Positions 27,711-35,419 of a DNA stretch of 64,000 bases are shown piece by piece (positions within the stretch are counted from its first letter, which is position 1; each line of letters begins with the position of its first letter). The stretch comes from Iodidimonas nitroreducens (GTDB lineage: Bacteria; Pseudomonadota; Alphaproteobacteria; Sphingomonadales; Rhodothalassiaceae). The notes below the pieces were generated by a model. That model was not told the origin of the DNA and did no database searches. It saw only the letters and a program-made list of their open reading frames with translations. Where the stretch lies: NCBI GenBank assembly GCA_000710935.1, contig BAYV01000109.1, forward strand, positions 62,001 through 126,000, written 5' to 3'. The position numbers were made by a program, and so were the translations under genes.

Positions 27711-29105
27711 ATGAAGGCACTGAATGCGATAAGAATGGCCGGCAAGGATCTTCTTCCTTTGATCGAAGGGGGGAAGGGGATCTCTGTGACCAGCGGCGCA
27801 TCATCGGGGCCATGGGCAGCGGCGGGCGGCATCGGCACGGTTTCTGCGGTGAATGCCGATAGCTATGATGAAGATGGATCGGTGATCCGCCAAGTTTATA
27901 ATGGCCGCACCCGCCGCGAACGCCATGAAGAACTGGTGCGCTATTCCATCGAAGGCGGTGTTGAGCAGGTGCGCCGGGCCCATGAAAATGCGGGCGGTGG
28001 CGGCGCCATCAATATCAATATTCTGTGGGAAATGGGCGGTGCCCAGCGGATTTTGGAAGGGGTTCTGGATAAAACCCGGGAATTGGTGAGCGGCGTCACC
28101 TGTGGTGCCGGAATGCCTTATAAGCTGGCGGAAATCTGCGCTGGCTATGGCGTGCATTATTATCCCATCGTTTCATCGGGCAGGGCGTTTCGGGCGCTGT
28201 GGAAGCGGGCCTATCATAAATTTTCCAGCTATCTGGGCGCTGTGGTTTATGAAGATCCTTGGCTTGCGGGGGGCCATAATGGGCTATCGAACAGCGAAGA
28301 TCCGCAAAAACCCGAAGATCCCTATCCGCGGGTGGTGGCTTTGCGCCAAACCATGCGCGATGCCGGTTGCCCCGAAGTGCCGATCATCATGGCCGGGGGC
28401 GTGTGGTTTTTGCGCGAATGGGAAGATTGGCTCGATAATCCCGAAGTGGGGCCGATTGCCTTTCAATTTGGCACCCGTCCTTTAGTGACGCGGGAAAGCC
28501 CGATCCCCGAAGCCTGGAAACAGATGCTGTTGTCCTTGAAAAAGGGTGATGTGCTTTTGCATCATTTCTCACCCACGGGCTTTTATTCCTCGGCCATCAA
28601 AAATCGGTTTTTACAGGAATTGGTGGAGCGCAGCGATCGCCAGATCGCTTATTCCCCCCAGCCTGTGGGCACCCATGATACCCTGCTCACCGATGGGTCC
28701 CGGCGGAAATTCTATGTGACGGCAGCGGATGCCGCCCGCGCCGCACAATGGCTGGATCAAGGCTATGGCGAGGCGATGAAAACCCCGGATAATACTCTGG
28801 TTTTTGTCACCACTCAAAGCCGCGATAAAATCAGGAAGGATCAGGCCGATTGCATGGGCTGCTTATCCCAGTGCCAGTTTTCCAATTGGGCGGATAATGA
28901 AAAAAATTCCACCGGCCGCAAAACCGATCCGCGCAGCTTTTGCATCCAGAAAACCCTTCAGGATGTGGCCCATGGGGCCTCGATTGAGGATAATCTTGTC
29001 TTTGCCGGGCACAATGCCTATCGCTTTTCCGAAGATCCCTTTTATTCCAATGGCTTCATACCCAATGTGAAACAGCTTGTGGATCGCATCCTGACTGGGG
29101 ATTGA
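27711..29105 (+). CDS. Nitronate monooxygenase-like FMN protein with cysteine-rich tail
   Basis: A 464-residue TIM-barrel flavoprotein of the 2-nitropropane dioxygenase/nitronate monooxygenase family. Visible parts are SGVTCGAGMPYKLAEI, the loop PWLAGGHNG and the phosphate-binding IIMAGGVWF. The C-terminal 70 residues add a cysteine-rich segment, DCMGCLSQCQFSNW, with one more cysteine in SFCIQKTL; it could bind metal or an Fe-S cluster. The substrate is unknown. The inverted repeat and promoter of irr begin about ten bases after its stop. Confidence 0.85.
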   Translation: MKALNAIRMAGKDLLPLIEGGKGISVTSGASSGPWAAAGGIGTVSAVNADSYDEDGSVIRQVYNGRTRRERHEELVRYSIEGGVEQVRRAHENAGGGGAININILWEMGGAQRILEGVLDKTRELVSGVTCGAGMPYKLAEICAGYGVHYYPIVSSGRAFRALWKRAYHKFSSYLGAVVYEDPWLAGGHNGLSNSEDPQKPEDPYPRVVALRQTMRDAGCPEVPIIMAGGVWFLREWEDWLDNPEVGPIAFQFGTRPLVTRESPIPEAWKQMLLSLKKGDVLLHHFSPTGFYSSAIKNRFLQELVERSDRQIAYSPQPVGTHDTLLTDGSRRKFYVTAADAARAAQWLDQGYGEAMKTPDNTLVFVTTQSRDKIRKDQADCMGCLSQCQFSNWADNEKNSTGRKTDPRSFCIQKTLQDVAHGASIEDNLVFAGHNAYRFSEDPFYSNGFIPNVKQLVDRILTGD

Positions 29106-29114
29106 CCGCGCGCC

Positions 29115-29147
29115 GAATATTAAACAAACATTACTTGTTAAATATTC
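29115..29147. promoter_or_regulatory. Long inverted repeat over the irr promoter
   Basis: GAATATTAAACAA (29115-29127) and TTGTTAAATATTC (29135-29147) are inverted copies matching at 12 of 13 positions with a 7-base spacer. The right arm includes the candidate -35 box of irr. There is no T-run, so a terminator is unlikely. An operator for autoregulation by Irr or for another iron regulator is the simplest reading. Confidence 0.65.
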
Positions 29148-29163
29148 CGTCCAAGGTTAATTT
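29135..29163 (+). promoter_or_regulatory. Candidate irr promoter
   Basis: TTGTTA (29135-29140), 17 bases, TAATTT (29158-29163). The -35 box lies inside the right arm of the inverted repeat, so a bound protein would block RNA polymerase. Confidence 0.5.
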
Positions 29164-29199
29164 ATCTGATCATTCCCAGCAGGCAAGGGAGCATCGGAT

Positions 29200-29643
29200 A
29201 TGTTGAACCGGGAAGGCCTCAGCCAAAGTCAGGCTGTCAGGCCCTATGCGGCCAGTCTCAATCTTTTGCGGGATGCGGGCCTTCGCCCCACGCGGCAGCG
29301 TTTATCGCTGGCCAAATTATTGTTCAGCAGTGGCCATGTGCGTCATGTTACCGCCGAAAGCCTGCATGAAGAAGCGCTTGCCGAAGGGATGAGGGTATCA
29401 CTGGCAACGGTTTATAATACCCTCCATCAATTAACCGATGCCGGCTTGCTCAATGAACTGGTGATCGATTCGTCACGCACCTATTTCGATACCAATACCG
29501 ATGGCCATCATCATTTCTATAATGCCACCACGGGCGAGGTTTATGATGTTCCGCATGATGATGTGGTGCTGTCCTGCCTGCCAAAACCCCCTGCCGGGGC
29601 CTCGGTCTCTTCGGTGCATGTGGTGATTTATATCGAAAGCTGA
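29200..29643 (+). CDS. irr: Iron response regulator Irr (Fur family)
   Basis: Irr is the alphaproteobacterial Fur-family regulator that senses heme or the state of heme synthesis and controls iron-using genes. The 147-residue protein has the winged helix (GLRPTRQRLSLAKLLF, then VSLATVYNTLHQLTDAGLL). It also has the triple histidine DGHHHFYN, which marks Irr and its heme site. A second cysteine-type heme motif near the N-terminus, as in Bradyrhizobium Irr, is absent. The ATG is preceded by a GGGAG site. The upstream inverted repeat suggests autoregulation. Confidence 0.92.
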   Translation: MLNREGLSQSQAVRPYAASLNLLRDAGLRPTRQRLSLAKLLFSSGHVRHVTAESLHEEALAEGMRVSLATVYNTLHQLTDAGLLNELVIDSSRTYFDTNTDGHHHFYNATTGEVYDVPHDDVVLSCLPKPPAGASVSSVHVVIYIES

Positions 29644-29650
29644 ACGGGTT

Positions 29651-30331
29651 TCAGTTCAGCGCCTCCCCGCGATAAGTGCCCCACAGGGCATTGCGATCGA
29701 TCCATGCCGATCGCCCCCCCGCCCCCACTTCGCACCAGAGCGGCGTGCAGTTTTGCAGGCTGACGATCACTCCGGCTTCAACCTCGAAAATGGGATGATC
29801 GCTTGGTTCCGGCTTTTGATAAAGCTTGTGCAGGCCACCCGAAACAAGGGCGGTGCGATTGCCCGAAAGCAAGGCGGAATGCATCCAACCCTGGGTGCCA
29901 TCCCAATCACGCACCCGGCGCCAATGGCCATATTCTGCGGTGATCTCAAGGGGGATATTGCGTCTTACATAGGTCCATAAAATGGGATATTGCTGGCCCG
30001 GACCGGTGCGCATATGGGCTTTATCGGACGCAAGGGAGACAAAGCGCGGCAAGGGCAACCCCGAAGCGCCGGGGATTCGCTCACCGGGATCGATCATCTG
30101 GGCCATGGCGGGGGCGGGCCCCATGCTCGGGCCGGATTGATCGAGGCCAGCCGAAAAAAATCCCGCCACAAGCATCAGTGCAGTAAAAACGCGCCCCGTG
30201 CAGCGGGCACAAAGCCGCCAAAGCCGCCCATTTCTGGCGGCATCCGATGCTTTATCGAAAAATGCTGACGCGGATGCTTTGAAAGGAGCCATCTGATCTG
30301 CTAGGAAAAGAGTGAGCGGAAGTTTTGTCAT
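29651..30331 (-). CDS. SH3-domain protein, probably periplasmic
   Basis: A 226-residue protein with an N-terminal membrane or signal segment (about 48-62, FTALMLVAGFFSAGL). Two bacterial SH3-like repeats follow: LASDKAHMRTGPGQQYPI with WRRVRDWDGTQGWMHSALL, and VSLQNCTPLWCEVGAGGRSAWI. This COG3807-type protein is usually found next to a 2-hydroxyacid dehydrogenase gene in alphaproteobacteria, as here. It may bind the cell wall; the function is unknown. No clear ribosome site is seen, so a later start, for example M14, remains possible. Confidence 0.85.
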   Translation of the reverse strand: MTKLPLTLFLADQMAPFKASASAFFDKASDAARNGRLWRLCARCTGRVFTALMLVAGFFSAGLDQSGPSMGPAPAMAQMIDPGERIPGASGLPLPRFVSLASDKAHMRTGPGQQYPILWTYVRRNIPLEITAEYGHWRRVRDWDGTQGWMHSALLSGNRTALVSGGLHKLYQKPEPSDHPIFEVEAGVIVSLQNCTPLWCEVGAGGRSAWIDRNALWGTYRGEALN

Positions 30332-30398
30332 CTGAGTGCATCTTGTACCTGATCCGGTTTATTCCGCAACCCTTACGGCAATCAAGGACTTGACGCTG

Positions 30399-31397
30399 AT
30401 GAGCGAGGCACGAGACAAGACCAGACCCCGCGTTATTGTGAGCCGCCGACTGCCCGAACCCATCGAAACCCGAATGGCCGAGCTGTTTGATATCGTGCTC
30501 AATCCCGATGATCAGCCCTTATCGTCTTCTGATCTGATCAAGGCCGTGGCCGAAGCGGATGTGCTGGTGCCCACAGTGACAGATCGAATCGATGCAGCTG
30601 TTCTGGCCCATGCCGGTCCGCGTTTGAAGCTGATCGCCAATTTCGGCAATGGGGTCGATCATATCGATCTGGCCAGCGCCCGGCAGCGGGGCATCACGGT
30701 GACCAACACCCCCGGTGTTTTAACAGAAGATACCGCCGATATGACCATGGCCCTCATTCTGGCCGTGCCCCGCCGCCTGATTGAAGGTGTGCGGCTTTTG
30801 GAAGATGGCGATTGGCAGGGCTGGTCGCCCACCGGCCTTTTGGGCACAAGGCTGTGGGGGAAGCGTTTGGGCATCATCGGCATGGGCCGAATCGGTCAGG
30901 CGGTGGCCCGGCGGGCCAAGGCTTTCGGGATGCAGGTGCATTATCATAATCGTCGCCGCTTACCCGCCCGGCTCGAACAATCCCTTGAAGCCACATGGTG
31001 GGAAAGTCTGGATCAGATGCTGGCCCGGGCCGATGTGATCAGCATCCATTGTCCGCACACCCCGGCCACCTATCATCTTTTGTCGGCGCGCCGCCTAAAG
31101 CAGCTTCAGCCTCATGCCTATGTGATCAATACCGCCCGGGGCGAGGTGGTGGATGAAAATGCCCTGCTGCGAATGCTGGAAGCGGGCGAACTGGCGGGGG
31201 CCGGGCTTGATGTTTATGAACATGAACCGGCGGTCAATCCCCGGCTTCTGGCCCTGCCATCGGTGGTCGCTTTGCCGCATATGGGCTCTGCCACCCGGGA
31301 AGCCCGCATCGATATGGGGGAAAAGGTGCTGATCAATATCAAAACCTTTGCCGATGGACATGCCCCGCCGGATCGGGTTTTGGGGGAATGGCTTTAG
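30399..31397 (+). CDS. D-2-hydroxyacid dehydrogenase (glyoxylate/hydroxypyruvate reductase type)
   Basis: A 332-residue NAD(P)H-dependent reductase of 2-oxoacids such as glyoxylate or hydroxypyruvate. The nucleotide loop is GMGRIGQAVARRA; the catalytic arginine lies in INTARGEVVDE, the glutamate in DVYEHEP and the histidine in LPHMGSAT. The frame opens at 30336, but the ATG at 30399 follows AAGGA and starts just before the first strand PRVIVSRRLPE. It is divergent from the SH3 gene and followed by a strong two-way terminator. Confidence 0.92.
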   Translation: MSEARDKTRPRVIVSRRLPEPIETRMAELFDIVLNPDDQPLSSSDLIKAVAEADVLVPTVTDRIDAAVLAHAGPRLKLIANFGNGVDHIDLASARQRGITVTNTPGVLTEDTADMTMALILAVPRRLIEGVRLLEDGDWQGWSPTGLLGTRLWGKRLGIIGMGRIGQAVARRAKAFGMQVHYHNRRRLPARLEQSLEATWWESLDQMLARADVISIHCPHTPATYHLLSARRLKQLQPHAYVINTARGEVVDENALLRMLEAGELAGAGLDVYEHEPAVNPRLLALPSVVALPHMGSATREARIDMGEKVLINIKTFADGHAPPDRVLGEWL

Positions 31398-31419
31398 GGC
31401 GAGGACTCTGAACCCACAA

Positions 31420-31445
31420 AAAAGGAGCGGCGAACCGCTCCTTTT
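31420..31445. terminator. Bidirectional terminator between the dehydrogenase and DUF4136 genes
   Basis: AAGGAGCGG (31422-31430) and CCGCTCCTT (31435-31443) form a 9-bp stem with a CGAA loop. TTTT follows on the plus strand, and six A before it (31418-31423) make a T6 run on the minus strand. It serves both convergent genes. Confidence 0.88.
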
Positions 31446-31494
31446 CGATCAGATGGGGGCATAAGGAATGACCCCTTGTGCGTGGCTGAAAGCC

Positions 31495-32160
31495 TCAATA
31501 GCCGATATCTTCACCCTTGGGTAATTCCAGCTCAACTCTTTGGCTTTTACCGCTTTCGCCGGGGAACTCGCTAAACATCGCCTGCACCAGATAGGGCATG
31601 GCTTCGGGCAGATTGGTATTGCTCAAGGTGGTATCGGCGCGGCCCTCGAAAAGAACTTCGTCCTGGGGATTGAGCATCGCCAAGGTCAGCCGCACGGAAT
31701 AAACCGTGACCGAATAAACATCGCTGCCGCCATAACCGCCATAGCCATAACCATAGCCGCCAAATCCATGGCCACCGAAACCATGGCCAAAGCCCGAGCG
31801 GAAGCCATAAGGATGATAGAAACTGCCGCCATAATAAGGATAGCCGCCATAATAGCCCGGCCGTGAGAAAATCTTTTCCCGACCATCCGAAACCAGCCAA
31901 TCCAGTTCAACCCGGATATCCGCATTGTCTTCGGTAGGGCGATAACCGGCATCGATTAATTGTGCGCGCACAAGACTTGCATATTGCTCGAATTCAAGGC
32001 TGCCCTTTTTTTCAGGATCAATGGGCATGATCGTGATGCTTTTGCCTGCAGGCTGTTCCAATCGATGAAAGCGGGCAACATCGGCCTCGAATGTTTTCGC
32101 GCAGGCCGCTACCGTCAAAGCCGACAGGAGCAGTAAAATTTTAAAACCTTGCCTCATCAT
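31495..32160 (-). CDS. DUF4136 lipoprotein with Gly/Tyr/His-rich insertion
   Basis: A predicted outer-envelope lipoprotein of 221 residues: the signal ends in the lipobox VAAC with Cys20. The DUF4136 core (ITIMPIDPE, DIRVELDWLV, then VYSVRLTLAML and FEGRADTTL) is interrupted at about residues 101-146 by a segment made almost only of Gly, Tyr, Phe and His. The open frame begins at 32211, but the start at 32160 puts the signal peptide first; a second ATG directly follows. The function is unknown. The small lipoprotein gene lies just upstream on the same strand. Confidence 0.88.
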   Translation of the reverse strand: MMRQGFKILLLLSALTVAACAKTFEADVARFHRLEQPAGKSITIMPIDPEKKGSLEFEQYASLVRAQLIDAGYRPTEDNADIRVELDWLVSDGREKIFSRPGYYGGYPYYGGSFYHPYGFRSGFGHGFGGHGFGGYGYGYGGYGGSDVYSVTVYSVRLTLAMLNPQDEVLFEGRADTTLSNTNLPEAMPYLVQAMFSEFPGESGKSQRVELELPKGEDIGY

Positions 32161-32305
32161 AGCCTTGTCATCCTTGCGTCGTCGCACATGCAGATCATTA
32201 TCAATCATCAATGCATCGAAGTCATTTCACATTAAATCAAAAGACTGAACCGGTGATGAATTATCATTCCCTGTCGTTCAAGCATAAAGCCTTATCCCGC
32301 ACCCA

Positions 32306-32551
32306 TCACAGAGCAAGTCTTTCCTTCTCATCCTTTGCCAAAGATTGGCGATCCGGCTTTTCAGCAGGCTTATCCTGCTCGGCCCTGAATTTGATGTGCG
32401 ATTGACGCATGGAGCGATAGGTCGCCCAATAATCGCCATAGCGGGTGACAGAGGTGGCTTTTTCAGGAGAAGAGGATACCCGCTTTTCCACGCCCTCGGC
32501 ACAGGCCGACAAAGCCAGAAGAAAAGGCGATAGGACCATCATTTTATTCAT
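32306..32551 (-). CDS. Small hypothetical lipoprotein
   Basis: An 81-residue protein with a lipoprotein signal (MNKMMVLSPFLLALSAC; Cys17) and a charged mature part without a recognised domain. A strong GGGGAG site precedes the ATG at 32551, which supports it as a real gene. It may be co-transcribed with the DUF4136 lipoprotein gene downstream. Confidence 0.72.
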   Translation of the reverse strand: MNKMMVLSPFLLALSACAEGVEKRVSSSPEKATSVTRYGDYWATYRSMRQSHIKFRAEQDKPAEKPDRQSLAKDEKERLAL

Positions 32552-32573
32552 TTTTCATCTCCCCAATCACAAA

Positions 32574-32669
32574 GGGCCCGGCCAGGGCCCAATCCACAAA
32601 AGGATCGCACACAAGATGTAAGCGCCCCTGGTCGGACTGCAAGCCCCTGCGACAAGGAGATGCAGGGCT
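32574..32669 (-). terminator. Two hairpins downstream of trpS
   Basis: Read on the minus strand, AGCCCTGC pairs with GCAGGGGCT (32642-32669, one bulge). Further on, GGGCCC-TGGCC-GGGCCC (32574-32590) is followed by TTT. Neither has a long T-run. The second stands only about 20 bases before the small lipoprotein start, so it may end trpS transcripts or shape the lipoprotein mRNA leader. Confidence 0.4.
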
Positions 32670-32687
32670 CTATATGGCCCCCCGCCC

Positions 32688-33722
32688 TTAAAAGGATCGC
32701 GCCCCCAATAAACCCACAACCGCGCGCACCTCTTCCATCACCGGGCGGGCAAGGGCCGCAGCCTTCTCAGCACCTTTGTCGAGAACAGCATCGATTTCCG
32801 CCGGATCGCGCATCAAGCGGCTCATTTCGTTGCTGATGGGGGCAAGGCGGGCCACCGCCAGATCCGCCAGATCCTTTTTAAAGGGCGCAAACTCCTTGCC
32901 CCCATGGCGGGCCAGCACATCGGCCTGGCTGAGATCGGCCAAAGCCGCATAAATCCCCACCAGATTGCTGGCTTCGGGCCGATCGGCAAGGCCTGCGGCA
33001 TCCTCTGGCAAAGGCAGGGGATCGGTTTTAGCCTTGCGAATCTTCAAGGCGATGCGATCGGCATCATCGGTGAGATTAAGGCGCGAGGCATCCGACGGAT
33101 CGGATTTGCTCATTTTTTTGGCACCATCGCGCAGGCTCATCACCCGCGCCCCTTCTTTCTGGATAATCGGCTCCACGATGGGGAACACCTCACGCCCGAA
33201 ATCATTATTGAATTTAAGAGCAATATCGCGGGTCAATTCCAGATGCTGTTTTTGATCTTCGCCCACCGGCACATGGGTGGCTTTATAAGCCAGAATATCG
33301 GCGGCCATCAGATCGGGATAAACATAAAGCCCCACACTGGCCTTTTCCCGGTTTTTCCCTGCCTTATCCTTGAACTGGGTCATCCGATTGAGCCAGCCGA
33401 TCCGCGCCACGCAATTGAAAATCCAGGCCAATTCGGCATGAGCAGCGACCCGACTTTGATTGAACAGGATGGATTTTTGCGGATCAACACCGCAGGCTAT
33501 ATAGGCCGCCGCTGCTTCGCGGGTTTGCTGGATCAAAACGGCCGGTTCCTGCCACACCGTGATGGCATGAAGATCCACCACACAATAAATGCATTCATAA
33601 TCCTCTTGCAGACGCACCCAATTCCGGAAAGCCCCCAGATAATTTCCCAGATGCATTGATCCCGTAGGCTGGGCACCCGAAAAAACGCGATTACGAGGCA
33701 GGGTGGGCTGACGCTCATTCAT
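32688..33722 (-). CDS. trpS: Tryptophanyl-tRNA synthetase
   Basis: A class I aminoacyl-tRNA synthetase that charges tRNA-Trp. The HIGH-type motif is [12 protein letters not shown] (about 17-28) and the KMSKS loop is [10 protein letters not shown]. The frame opens at 33818, but the ATG at 33722 ([19 protein letters not shown]) has AAGGA upstream and gives the usual 344 residues. It is last in the minus-strand run mutS-glnD-murJ-trpS, 92 bases after murJ. Confidence 0.96.
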   Translation of the reverse strand: MNERQPTLPRNRVFSGAQPTGSMHLGNYLGAFRNWVRLQEDYECIYCVVDLHAITVWQEPAVLIQQTREAAAAYIACGVDPQKSILFNQSRVAAHAELAWIFNCVARIGWLNRMTQFKDKAGKNREKASVGLYVYPDLMAADILAYKATHVPVGEDQKQHLELTRDIALKFNNDFGREVFPIVEPIIQKEGARVMSLRDGAKKMSKSDPSDASRLNLTDDADRIALKIRKAKTDPLPLPEDAAGLADRPEASNLVGIYAALADLSQADVLARHGGKEFAPFKKDLADLAVARLAPISNEMSRLMRDPAEIDAVLDKGAEKAAALARPVMEEVRAVVGLLGARSF

Positions 33723-33814
33723 GATGACGATCCTTATTGACGCACCAACCCCTAAAAAGATCAGGGCGGCATGATCTCGATTGCCGCGACTTATGACAAT
33801 GGCACAACAACCGG

Positions 33815-35404
33815 TCAAGCATCGGGGCGGCGAAGCCTGCGGATTTCACGGGGCACCACGGCCCCTGTCAAAACAGCCGACAGGCCATAAGCCGCCATGC
33901 CCGAAAAGACCAAAGCCGCCAGCAGGCCAATCCGGGGCCACAGATGGGCATCCGCCGGAAGCACCAGCCCAAAGCGGATAGCCAAAAGAACGACAACCAT
34001 CGCAAGGCAGGAAAATAAGGCCCGCCAAAGCCTTGTTTTAAAGCGCTGATCGAGCAGCAGATGGCGGCGCTTGCGCAAAAAAACATAAAGCAGCCCGGCA
34101 TTCAGCCAGGCCGCAAGGCTGGTGGATAAAGCCAGCCCCACATGCCCCAAAGGCCCCATCAACAGCAGATTGAGCCCCAGATTGACAAACAGCGCCAGCA
34201 TCGCGATTTTCACCGGCGTTTTCATATCTTCCCGGGCATAAAACCCCGGCACCAGCACCTTGATCAGCACAAAAGCGGGCAGACCAAAGGCAAAGGCCAT
34301 CAGGGCCCGTGCTGTTTTGCCGCTGTCATCGGCGCTGAAGGCGCCATGCTCGAACAAGGTGGTGATCAGCGGCCCGGCAATGGTAATGAGGGCAAAAGCC
34401 GCCGGCAAGGTGAGGATGAGGGCAAATTCCACCGCCCGATTATGCTGGGCATTGGCGGCATCAGATACGCCATCCCCGCCATGCGCCCCCCCCTGTGCAC
34501 TATCAGCCAAAGTGCGCGAGAGATGCGGCAGTAAAACCGTGCCCACCGCAATGCCGATCACCCCCAAAGGAAACTGATTGAGCCGATCCGCATAAAACAG
34601 ATAAGACAAAGCCCCTTCCGGCAATAAGGATGCGAGAATGATATCGATCACCAGATTGACCTGAGTCATCCCCGCCCCCAAAGCCACGGGGATCATCACC
34701 GTCAGCAGATGCTTCACCGATGGGGTGAGACGTGGGCGCGGCAAAGACAGGCTCCACCCCGCCCGTCGGGCCGCCAGCACCAGCATCAAAAGCTGCGCCA
34801 TCCCCGCAAGGCTGACCGCCACGGCCAGCGCCTTGGCGGTGATCATCTCATTGTCATGGAAAAGCAAAAGGGCGGCAATCAGGATGATATTGAGCAAAAC
34901 CGGGGCCGCAGCCGCTTCAGCAAAGCGCCCCAAGCCATTTAAAACACCAGAAAAAAGCGAAACCAGCGAGATTAGAACCAGATAGGGAAAGGTGAGACGC
35001 GTGAGATCGATGGCCAGCGCAAATTTATCCGGCTGATCGACAAAACCGGGGGCCAGAGCGAGCATCACAAAGGGCATGAAAAGCTGCATCAGCGCCATCA
35101 AAAGCAGCAGGACCGGCAGCAAAATAGCAAGGGCATCCTGCGCAAAAGCCCGCGCCGCATCGATGCTGCGGGGATGGGGATGGCGGCCCAGCAATTTGGC
35201 GAAAAGCGGCACGAAGGCCGAAGAAAATGCCCCTTCGGCAAACAGACGGCGGAAAAAATTGGGCAGCTTGAAGGCCACGAAAAAGCAATCTGCCGCCAGC
35301 CCCGCGCCTAAGAATTGCGCCATCAAAATATCGCGCACAAAGCCCAGAATGCGGCTGATCAGCGTGAAGGCGCCGACCGTGGTAAAGCCGCGCATCATGC
35401 TCAT
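33815..35404 (-). CDS. murJ: Lipid II flippase MurJ
   Basis: MurJ moves lipid II across the cytoplasmic membrane for peptidoglycan synthesis. The 529-residue protein has about fourteen membrane segments and the family motifs [37 protein letters not shown] and AFSSAFVPL near the N-terminus. The first ATG is taken; ATGs at codons 3 and 4 are alternatives. It follows glnD by 15 bases, the standard alphaproteobacterial glnD-murJ-trpS order. Confidence 0.96.
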   Translation of the reverse strand: MSMMRGFTTVGAFTLISRILGFVRDILMAQFLGAGLAADCFFVAFKLPNFFRRLFAEGAFSSAFVPLFAKLLGRHPHPRSIDAARAFAQDALAILLPVLLLLMALMQLFMPFVMLALAPGFVDQPDKFALAIDLTRLTFPYLVLISLVSLFSGVLNGLGRFAEAAAAPVLLNIILIAALLLFHDNEMITAKALAVAVSLAGMAQLLMLVLAARRAGWSLSLPRPRLTPSVKHLLTVMIPVALGAGMTQVNLVIDIILASLLPEGALSYLFYADRLNQFPLGVIGIAVGTVLLPHLSRTLADSAQGGAHGGDGVSDAANAQHNRAVEFALILTLPAAFALITIAGPLITTLFEHGAFSADDSGKTARALMAFAFGLPAFVLIKVLVPGFYAREDMKTPVKIAMLALFVNLGLNLLLMGPLGHVGLALSTSLAAWLNAGLLYVFLRKRRHLLLDQRFKTRLWRALFSCLAMVVVLLAIRFGLVLPADAHLWPRIGLLAALVFSGMAAYGLSAVLTGAVVPREIRRLRRPDA

Positions 35405-35419
35405 GCTAAAAACCGCATC

